A stretch of DNA of 11,802 nucleotides from Spirochaetota bacterium (GTDB lineage Bacteria > Spirochaetota > Spirochaetia > Treponematales > Rectinemataceae): positions 1 through 11,802 of the forward strand of contig JAEZSM010000166.1 in assembly GCA_023421875.1 (NCBI GenBank), in the 5' to 3' direction. The notes under the pieces are model-generated. The model did not search any database, was not told the DNA's origin, and saw nothing but the letters and a program-made list of their open reading frames with translations. The position numbers and the translations under genes were made by a program. The stretch's first letter is position 1, and each line of letters begins with the position of its first letter. Positions 6,462 through 11,802 of the stretch are shown here, piece by piece.

Positions 6462-7277
6462 CTAAATATTGTCCGTAAGGTATCCGCCGTCCACCGGCAG
6501 CGACACCCCCGTTACAAAGCTGGATGCCTGGTCGCTGGCTAAAAAGAAGGCAGCGCCCCAGAGCTCCTCAAACTTGCCGAAGCGGCCCAAGGGAGTTCGA
6601 GCGATGATGGACTTGCCCCGGGCGGTGAGCCCGCCGGACTCGTCCAGTAACAAAGCTCGATTCTGATGCCCCACAAAAAATCCCGGCGCTATGGCATTGA
6701 CCTTGATCCCCTGGGGAGCCAGCTCTTTGGCCAGCGCTTCGTTGAGGTTCAAGACCCCAGCCTTCGCGGCATCGTAAGCCCAGGTGCCTGAGAGAGCCTT
6801 GTAGCTGGTCATGGAAGTCATGTTGATCACGCAGCCCTTGATGCCCCGGGCGATCCAGTACACGGCGAAAGCCCTGGTGGGGGTTACGAGTCCCGAAAGA
6901 AGATTGAGCTCGAGGATTTCCTTGAAGAGCTTCTCGTCCACATCCACAAAGGGCGTCTTGCCCCTGTTGCCCCCTACCCCGTTGATCAGCACATCGGGCG
7001 GGCTGCCCGCCAGCTTTTCAGATTCGGCTATGGCTGCCTCGCAGGCTTCCCTCGTCCCTGTGTCGACGGTCACCGCAAAGACCTTGGCGCCGGGCACTTC
7101 CTCCACGACTTTCCTGGCCGCTTCCTCCATGGGATGGTTGGTGCCCCGGCCCCACAACACTACCTTCGCTCCAGCCTTGGCAAAGCCCACGGCCAGGCTG
7201 CCGGGAATGCCCCCGGCGCCCCCGGTTATTACCACCGTCTTGGCCGCAGGTGAAAACATAGACTCGATAAACGACAT
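6462..7277 (-). CDS. uxuB: SDR-family oxidoreductase, probable D-mannonate oxidoreductase / fructuronate reductase
   Basis: A 271-residue short-chain dehydrogenase. The Rossmann nucleotide site is at 18-26 (TGGAGGIPG) and the NNAG-equivalent at 99-103 (NGVGG). The active site shows N125, S155, Y168 and K172 (S to Y spacing 13, YxxxK), and APGFF (197-201) with PVDGG (261-265) complete the fold. HQNRALLLDESG (204-215) and TARGKSIIARTPLGRFG (218-234) match SDR-type mannonate oxidoreductases such as the B. subtilis UxuB (YjmF) group, as I recall. With uxaC next door, reduction of D-fructuronate to D-mannonate is the likely reaction; tagaturonate or another keto acid is possible. ATG 7277 is chosen because AGGAG (7283-7287) precedes it; a longer open frame runs back into dctM and is not real. 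The start is 11 bases after the dctM stop. Oddity: the third glycine of the TGxxxGxG motif is Pro25. Confidence 0.85.
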   Translation of the reverse strand: MSFIESMFSPAAKTVVITGGAGGIPGSLAVGFAKAGAKVVLWGRGTNHPMEEAARKVVEEVPGAKVFAVTVDTGTREACEAAIAESEKLAGSPPDVLINGVGGNRGKTPFVDVDEKLFKEILELNLLSGLVTPTRAFAVYWIARGIKGCVINMTSMTSYKALSGTWAYDAAKAGVLNLNEALAKELAPQGIKVNAIAPGFFVGHQNRALLLDESGGLTARGKSIIARTPLGRFGKFEELWGAAFFLASDQASSFVTGVSLPVDGGYLTDNI

Positions 7278-7288
7278 CAAAGCTCCTC

Positions 7289-8593
7289 TCATCCGCCCGG
7301 CATTATCAGGTTGGGCAGGAACATGGTGATATCCGGAATGTAGGTAACCAACATAAGCACGATGAACATAGTGATATAGTATGGCGCCATAGCCTTGCTC
7401 ACCTTTTCGATGGAAACCTTGCCGATCGCGCAGCCCACAAAGAGGGCAGAGCCCACAGGCGGAGTGCAGAGCCCGATCGCCAGATTCAGCATCAGAATAA
7501 TACCGAAATGCACGGGGGACAAGCCCAGTGTGGTTACAACCACCGGGTAAAGGATAGGCGTCATAATTAAAATGAGAGGAGCCATGTCCATGATCATGCC
7601 CAAAAAGAGCAGCAGCACGTTGATAAGAAGAAGGAGCACGTATTTGTTGTCCGATATCCCCAGAATCAGCTTTGTGGCCATGGCTGGTATTCTCAGGTAG
7701 GCCATGAGCCAACCAAAGGCGCTGGCCGCCGCAATAAGGGCCATGACCATAGCCAGGGTCTTGAGGGCGTTGTAGAGGATGCCTTTCATGGCCTTTAAAG
7801 GGATTTCCTTGTAGACGAAGAAGGTGATGAAAAAGGCGTAGATCACCGCCACCGCAGCCGATTCGGTGGCAGTGAAGACACCTGAGATTACCCCGCCCAT
7901 GATAATCACCGCCGTCATCAAGCCCAGGAAGGCATCCCTGAAAATATGCAGGGCCTGCTTGAAGCTGACCTTGTCTTCCTTGGGATAGTTCCGTTTTTTG
8001 GCGATAAAATAAGAGATTATCATCAGCGAAAGCCCCAGGCTTATGCCGGGGATGTAGCCCGCCAGAAAGAGCCGACCAACCGACACTCCACCCGCCGCCA
8101 CAGAATAGAGAATCATATTGTGGCTGGGGGGGATGATGACGCCCTGGGTAGAGCTCGTCACCGTTATGGCCACGGAGAAATCGTCGTCGTAGCCCTTCAG
8201 TTTCATCATGGGGAGAATGATCGTTCCGGTGGAGGCTATGTCCGCCACCGCCGAGCCCGAAATGCCGCCGAAGAACATGGAATCCACACAGTTGACCATG
8301 GCCAGGCCGCCCCTGATCCGTCCCACGAACACATTGGCCATCTCGATCATCTTCCGGGCTATGCCCCCCTGCCCCATGATCTCCCCGGCGATTATAAAAA
8401 AGGGAATCGCCAGCAACGAGAAGGAGCGGACCCCTTGGACCATCTGCTGAACAATCGCCATGAGAGGGATTTTCAGATATATGGCCGTCGCCAGGGAAAC
8501 CGACGCCAAGGCATAGGTTATTGGAACCCGTAAAGCCATAAGTACAATAAAGCCTCCCAGGAGTATAATCGTCGCGACAGTGGGATCAGCCAT
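7289..8593 (-). CDS. dctM: TRAP transporter large membrane subunit (DctM)
   Basis: The large, about 12-helix subunit that moves the substrate across the inner membrane using a sodium or proton gradient. From ATG 8593 it has 434 residues, normal for DctM. Family hallmarks are visible: LRVPITYALA (21-30), RSFSLLAIPFFIIAGEIM (56-73), FFGGISGSAVADIASTGTII (107-126), GVIIPPSHNMILY (151-163) and, near the end, GLCTPPVGSALFVGCAIGK. Hydrophobic segments alternate along nearly the whole chain. The start follows GGAGGT (8598-8603) and overlaps the dctQ stop by 8 bases, so translation is probably coupled. A longer frame from 8677 lies inside dctQ and is rejected. The SDR gene follows after 11 bases, tying this transporter to uronate catabolism. 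Confidence 0.95.
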   Translation of the reverse strand: MADPTVATIILLGGFIVLMALRVPITYALASVSLATAIYLKIPLMAIVQQMVQGVRSFSLLAIPFFIIAGEIMGQGGIARKMIEMANVFVGRIRGGLAMVNCVDSMFFGGISGSAVADIASTGTIILPMMKLKGYDDDFSVAITVTSSTQGVIIPPSHNMILYSVAAGGVSVGRLFLAGYIPGISLGLSLMIISYFIAKKRNYPKEDKVSFKQALHIFRDAFLGLMTAVIIMGGVISGVFTATESAAVAVIYAFFITFFVYKEIPLKAMKGILYNALKTLAMVMALIAAASAFGWLMAYLRIPAMATKLILGISDNKYVLLLLINVLLLFLGMIMDMAPLILIMTPILYPVVVTTLGLSPVHFGIILMLNLAIGLCTPPVGSALFVGCAIGKVSIEKVSKAMAPYYITMFIVLMLVTYIPDITMFLPNLIMPGG

Positions 8594-9131
8594 GGGGACC
8601 TCCGAACAGGTTGCGGAGCTTTCGCTCCCCCGCCAGGTACTCGTCCACATTCCTGTCGTACCTGTCCCAGCCGACAATATGGAGCAGGGCTTCCAGCGTG
8701 ATGATCAGGCCAGCGAAGGGCACAACCATGTAGAGAATCCCCGCCGGCCACTTGGTGGCGGGCATTATGGAGGTCATGGTAAAGCCCACAAGCCTGCCTC
8801 CGTAGATGATCATAACCACTCCCACGAAGATGACGATGAGCTCGGTGAGCAGGTCCAGGGCGTAATTGAGCCAGGCGGGCATCTTTTCCCGCTTGACCAG
8901 ATTGATAACGATATTGAGTTTCTGCTTAATCCCCAGCCCCATGGAGATGAAAATAAACCAGACCGCCAAGAGCAATGCCACTTCTTCCGACCAGAGAATG
9001 CCGCTATTGAACACGTAGCGCAGCACAACATTGGCGAAGATGATGAGGATCATTGCCACGATGAACAGCTTCGCCAGTTCCATGAGCAGGATATGGAACC
9101 CGTTGACGATCTTCAGAATTACTTCTTTCAT
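8586..9131 (-). CDS. dctQ: TRAP transporter small membrane subunit (DctQ)
   Basis: The small four-helix subunit that associates with DctM. The 181-residue product has hydrophobic segments at about 13-38, 46-65, 91-111 and 126-148, and family-type motifs NVVLRYVFNSGILWSEEVA (34-52) and a KQKLNIVINLV stretch (69-79) between helices 2 and 3. The tail (about 150-181) is charged and cytoplasmic-looking. GGGAGA (9136-9141 on this strand) precedes the ATG. The stop codon overlaps the dctM start by 8 bases. It is separated from dctP by a 130-base gap containing a terminator-like hairpin. Confidence 0.92.
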   Translation of the reverse strand: MKEVILKIVNGFHILLMELAKLFIVAMILIIFANVVLRYVFNSGILWSEEVALLLAVWFIFISMGLGIKQKLNIVINLVKREKMPAWLNYALDLLTELIVIFVGVVMIIYGGRLVGFTMTSIMPATKWPAGILYMVVPFAGLIITLEALLHIVGWDRYDRNVDEYLAGERKLRNLFGGPHG

Positions 9132-9192
9132 AGTTTCTCCCGAGACGATTAAGCCTGGAGTATCGAAAAACTAAAAGCATGAAAAACCGAAA

Positions 9193-9223
9193 GCAGTCCG
9201 GCGTCCTTCGGCCGCCGGACTGC
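9193..9223 (-). terminator. Terminator/attenuator-like hairpin between dctP and dctQ
   Basis: GCAGTCCGGCG (9193-9203) and CGCCGGACTGC (9213-9223) form a perfect 11-bp GC-rich stem with a 9-base loop. In the direction of transcription (minus) it is followed by TTTCGGTTTTTC, a T-rich tail. It comes 38 bases after the dctP stop and should limit read-through to the membrane subunits. On the plus strand a run of six Ts (9231-9236) also follows, but no plus-strand gene ends here. Confidence 0.75.
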
Positions 9224-9261
9224 CGCCACGTTTTTTCTGGGAAACGGGGGTCCTTACGCCC

Positions 9262-10245
9262 TTATTGTACAGCCTGAATCTGCTTTACGAAATCCTGAAT
9301 TTCCTTGCTCTGCTTCTTGTAGAGGGGATCCATGAGCTTCTGCCACTCGGTCTTGTCGCCGATATATGTGATCTGGGATCCGCCGGCCTTTACCTTGTCG
9401 ATGGAGATTTGCTCGTACTTGGCCCACTCGGCGCGCTGATAATCGATGGCATCCAGGGCAGCCTGCTTGATCAGCTCCTGGTCGGCCTTGGAGAGCCTGC
9501 CCAGGGAAATCTTGGAGCCGATGATGATTTCGGGAACCCTGGTGTGCTCGTCTAGGCAGAAGTACTTGGCCACTTCGTAGTGGGAGGTGGAGAAGTAGGA
9601 GGGCCAGTTGTTCTCCGCTCCGTCTACGACACCGGTCTGCAGCGCCGAATAGACTTCGCCGTAGGCCATAGGAGTGGGCACGGCGCCGAAGGCCGAAACC
9701 AGACCCATCATGAGCTCGCTTTCCTGCACACGGATCTTGAGCCCCTTGAGGTCCTCGGGCTTTGTGATCGGACGCTTGGAGTTGTAGAAGTTGCGCGACC
9801 CTGCCTCAAACCATCCCAGGCCGATAAAGCCGAAGGGTTCCAGGCTGGCAAGAAGGTTCTTGCCGATATCGCCCTTGAGCACCTTCCACTGGTGCGCCTC
9901 GTCCCTGTACAGATAGGGCATCTGGAAGGCGTTGAGCTTGGGCACAAAGGATGCCACCGGGCTTATGGACACCCGGGTCATGTCGATGGCGCCAAACTGC
10001 ACCTGCTCAATGACGGCCTTTTCCTGTCCGAGCTGGGATCCGTAATACACTTCAATCTTAATCCTTCCGCCCGAGCGTTCCTCGACCAGACGGGCAAACT
10101 CGTAGTCTCCCTTTGTCGTGGGATAATCCTGTGGGTGGGTTTCCGCCAGCCTCAGCACGATGGGCTTGGCCTGGGCAAAGAGCTGGGCCGGCAGCAACGC
10201 TGCGATCACCAGCATCACGGCGATCAGTATCCTCGCTTTCTTCAT
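9262..10245 (-). CDS. dctP: TRAP transporter substrate-binding protein (DctP), probably for a hexuronate
   Basis: Periplasmic receptor of the TRAP transporter. The 327-residue product has a Sec signal peptide (residues 1-26, ending LFAQA, cleavage before KPIVLRLAETHP). The mature part has DctP-family features: GQLG-type YYGSQLGQEKAVIEQV (67-82), GAIDM (85-89), RNFYNSKRPITKPEDLKGLK (151-170), IRVQES (171-176) with the conserved Arg172 that binds the substrate carboxylate, and GVVDGAENNWPSY (205-217). HYEVAKYFCLDEH (222-234) followed by PE is, in my recollection, common in uronate-type receptors. Substrate is inferred mainly from linkage to uxaC and the SDR gene. ATG 10245 is chosen because AAGGAGGA (10251-10258) lies 5 bases upstream and the signal peptide starts there; a longer open frame from 10374 runs into the regulator gene and is rejected. 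Confidence 0.94.
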   Translation of the reverse strand: MKKARILIAVMLVIAALLPAQLFAQAKPIVLRLAETHPQDYPTTKGDYEFARLVEERSGGRIKIEVYYGSQLGQEKAVIEQVQFGAIDMTRVSISPVASFVPKLNAFQMPYLYRDEAHQWKVLKGDIGKNLLASLEPFGFIGLGWFEAGSRNFYNSKRPITKPEDLKGLKIRVQESELMMGLVSAFGAVPTPMAYGEVYSALQTGVVDGAENNWPSYFSTSHYEVAKYFCLDEHTRVPEIIIGSKISLGRLSKADQELIKQAALDAIDYQRAEWAKYEQISIDKVKAGGSQITYIGDKTEWQKLMDPLYKKQSKEIQDFVKQIQAVQ

Positions 10246-10336
10246 CTTTTTCCTCCTTACTTGGAAAAGACGTACGTTACTCGCTCGGTACAGTGTGAAA
10301 CCCTTTCTAAAAAATTGTGTTGTAAAGAGCTGACTC
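10246..10336 (-). promoter_or_regulatory. Leader region between the response regulator and dctP
   Basis: This 91-base gap upstream of dctP is AT-rich near the regulator stop and is the natural place for an operon promoter or regulator site. It contains TTTACA and a T-rich stretch on the minus strand and an 8-base palindrome ACGTACGT (10270-10277), but I cannot pick a -35/-10 pair with correct spacing. No strong terminator follows the regulator, so read-through is possible. Confidence 0.35.
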
Positions 10337-11686
10337 TTATTGGTACTTTTTTGCGGTTTCGTCCTGATACTCACCGGGGGTCCTCCCCTCCAGTTTCTTG
10401 AACACCCTAGTAAAGTAAGCCTGGTCGGAAAAACCCACTAGGTAGCCCGCTTCCTTAGCGCTTGCGCCCCCAGCGAGAATTTCTTTGGCTTTTCGGATTC
10501 TCAGGCGCTGGAGCAGCTCGCTGAAGCCCATTCCAAGCTCCCGGGACAAGAGGTGAGAAAGGTGAAAGGGGCTTGCGTTGAGTTCCTGGGCCAGGGTTTC
10601 CAGGCTCCAGTCCCTCGCGCAGTCCTGTTTGAGCGCATCCAGGGCACGGAGTGCTAGACCAGGCCTTGCCTTGTCGGACACGCCCGCCTTGGGAAGAACG
10701 TCATTTTTTTCTCCATGGAGCGAGCCTAGACAGACAAAAGGATACTCCGCATGGGCTAAGCGGCAGGCTTCGAAGGCCCGGGCGACGAGCAGGGATGCTT
10801 GCTCCCCCGCCGAGGGACCGGAACATCCCCAGAAAAGGCTACAAGAAGTCTGGGATTTGAGTTTCTCTTCCGCAGCCCGAATCAACGGCCCTAGAAAATT
10901 GGCCTTACTGCCCTTCGAGCAGCCAGCAGAAGCTTTTTTCTCCCCGCCGGTGGACCTTGTCTCGATTCCAGAGGGGTCGCTGCCATAGACCAAAAGGCAG
11001 CCGCCCTCCCCTGTTTTTGCCCGTAAAATGCGGTCCGCCGAAGCGAACACATTACTTGCTTCATCAAAAACCATACCGGAAAGGATATTTGCAAGACTCG
11101 ACGGTAACACCGCACCGCCTGAATCCAATCTAAAAACAAGGGCAGTTCTTGCAAGCCCTTCCAGCGAAGCCAGCCGCTCGAAGTCAGCCGCCGTAGCAGC
11201 CAGTGCTTCTCCCCGCTCCATCTCCCGGACTAGCTGGGCCTCCAGTCTTTCCATGGCCGTAGACAGAGCCGAAACCGATTCCCGCCGCAAGCGCGCCAGG
11301 GAATCGGGCTCCCGCTGCAGTTTGAGGGAACGTGCCAATGCCTCCAGCACTTCCTCCCGGGAGGCCGGTTTGAGCAGGTATTCGTAAACCCCTAGGCGGA
11401 TAGCTTTCTGGGCGTACTCGAAGGTATCGTAGGCCGATACAATGACAATGGCCGACTGGATATTCGCTTTTCGCAGACCCTCGGCCACCCCGATGCCGTC
11501 CATCCCCGGCATTTTTATGTCGAGAAAGATCACGTCGAAATCGCCGTGCAGGCCTATGGCGAGCGCTTCGTGTCCGTTCTTGGCTTCTTCTATCGAGCAG
11601 GGCTCGCCTTTCGAGGCTTCGGAGATAATCAAGCCCAAGGCTCGACGTTCCAGATCCTCGTCGTCGGCGATCAGGATTCTGGCCAT
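10337..11686 (-). CDS. Response regulator with AraC-type DNA-binding output (YesN-like)
   Basis: Cytoplasmic transcription factor of a two-component system. The 449-residue product has an N-terminal receiver domain (1-120) with acidic pocket D8/D9, phosphoacceptor D56 (FLDIKMPGMDG), S84 and K106 (LLKPAS). A long middle region (about 125-340) has no recognised domain and begins with a helical, charged stretch. A C-terminal AraC-family domain (about 345-441) carries two helix-turn-helix units: SLETLAQELNASPFHLSHLL (361-380) and KEAGYLVGFSDQAYFTRVFK (411-430), then GRTPGEY (434-440). ATG 11686 has a weak GGGGG-type Shine-Dalgarno but overlaps the kinase gene by 16 bases, suggesting coupled translation. 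Position directly upstream of the TRAP/uronate genes, on the same strand, makes dctP the most likely target; the signal is unknown. Confidence 0.94.
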   Translation of the reverse strand: MARILIADDEDLERRALGLIISEASKGEPCSIEEAKNGHEALAIGLHGDFDVIFLDIKMPGMDGIGVAEGLRKANIQSAIVIVSAYDTFEYAQKAIRLGVYEYLLKPASREEVLEALARSLKLQREPDSLARLRRESVSALSTAMERLEAQLVREMERGEALAATAADFERLASLEGLARTALVFRLDSGGAVLPSSLANILSGMVFDEASNVFASADRILRAKTGEGGCLLVYGSDPSGIETRSTGGEKKASAGCSKGSKANFLGPLIRAAEEKLKSQTSCSLFWGCSGPSAGEQASLLVARAFEACRLAHAEYPFVCLGSLHGEKNDVLPKAGVSDKARPGLALRALDALKQDCARDWSLETLAQELNASPFHLSHLLSRELGMGFSELLQRLRIRKAKEILAGGASAKEAGYLVGFSDQAYFTRVFKKLEGRTPGEYQDETAKKYQ

Positions 11687-11802
11687 CGCTGCGCCCCCTT
11701 GAGAGGTATAGAGAGCCTTATGATCGTGCCCTTGCCAGGCTTGGAAAACAGCTGCAGCCCCTTGGTCTCGCCGTAGAGTATCCGCAGCCTCATGGAGAGG
11801 TT
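11671..11802 (-). CDS. Sensor histidine kinase, C-terminal end only (YesM-like)
   Basis: The minus-strand frame is open from the window edge to TGA at 11671-11673, giving the last 43 residues. NLSMRLRILYGETKGLQLFS followed by KPGKGTIIRLSIPL is the end of a HATPase_c domain: the helix after the G1 box and the GxGT turn with the final strands (compare the usual ERL-LYG, PGKGT and I-IPL pattern). It overlaps the response-regulator start by 16 bases, so the two form a kinase/regulator pair. The pairing with an AraC-type regulator is typical of YesM/YesN sensors of carbohydrates. Its sensory and membrane parts are outside the window. Confidence 0.85.
   Translation of the reverse strand, partial: NLSMRLRILYGETKGLQLFSKPGKGTIIRLSIPLKGAQRWPES

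Noticed and set aside
7278..7712. N-terminal extension of the SDR gene into dctM
   Set aside because: The frame is open by chance; translated residues are unlike any SDR, and AGGAG before ATG 7277 marks the real start.
8594..8677. Upstream extension of dctM into dctQ
   Set aside because: Extra residues are non-membrane-like, while GGAGGT before ATG 8593 and the family's usual length support the short form.
10325..10338. Small hairpin at the response-regulator stop codon
   Set aside because: Only a 5-bp AT-containing stem, and the T-run is too far away; too weak to call a terminator.
10246..10374. Upstream extension of dctP into the regulator gene
   Set aside because: It would place 43 polar residues before a clear Sec signal peptide; a strong AAGGAGGA site marks ATG 10245.
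9580..10401. Plus-strand open frame of 273 codons
   Set aside because: Antisense to dctP, with composition typical of a shadow frame (many Gly, His, Leu, Arg) and no good ribosome binding site or motif.
1..11802. CRISPR array, tRNA/rRNA genes, insertion sequence or phage genes
   Set aside because: No regularly spaced direct repeats, no cloverleaf or rRNA-like conserved stretches and no transposase, integrase or phage protein motifs were seen on either strand.

Overview
The window reads as bacterial chromosome, moderately GC-rich by eye, with tightly packed genes on two opposing strands that converge at about 4650-4909. The organism cannot be fixed from sequence alone. My best guess is a saccharolytic Gram-negative-type bacterium, plausibly a spirochaete. 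The pointers are a lipoprotein-type glycerophosphodiesterase beside Ugp transporter genes, a YesM/YesN-like two-component pair beside a TRAP transporter, and SDR-type rather than long-chain-dehydrogenase-type uronate chemistry. This is inference, not proof.

Plus strand, 1-4649: the 3' end of an unrecognised membrane-anchored protein is followed by a glycerol-3-phosphate (G3P) scavenging module. It holds a glycerophosphodiester phosphodiesterase with a lipobox signal peptide, a good sigma70-like promoter, the G3P-binding protein ugpB, a perfect 12-bp intrinsic-terminator hairpin, and then the permeases ugpA and ugpE. The ATPase ugpC is not present in the window. Logically, the diesterase releases G3P from phospholipid headgroup diesters, UgpB captures it and UgpAE import it, using an ATPase encoded elsewhere.

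Middle, 4650-4909: a gene-free, AT-rich convergent intergenic region. It holds two long hairpins of related sequence that probably end transcription from both sides and may belong to a dispersed repeat family.

Minus strand, read from 11802 down to 4910: the 3' end of a sensor histidine kinase, overlapping its response regulator with an AraC-type output domain, then TRAP transporter genes dctP, dctQ and dctM, an SDR oxidoreductase resembling D-mannonate oxidoreductase (fructuronate reductase), and uronate isomerase uxaC. The order suggests a hexuronate (glucuronate/galacturonate) sensing, uptake and catabolism unit. The TRAP system imports the uronate, UxaC isomerises it to fructuronate or tagaturonate, and the SDR reduces the ketouronate. 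Mannonate dehydratase, KDG kinase and KDPG aldolase are not in view.

Both transporters share one architecture: the binding-protein gene comes first, then a GC-rich hairpin with a T-rich tail, then the membrane subunits. That layout fits over-production of the binding protein. I see no mobile element, CRISPR array, tRNA or rRNA, and no clear evidence of a wholly new system. The most interesting points are the two possible starts of the diesterase, the paired intra-operon hairpins, the related hairpins in the convergent region, and the missing ATPase.
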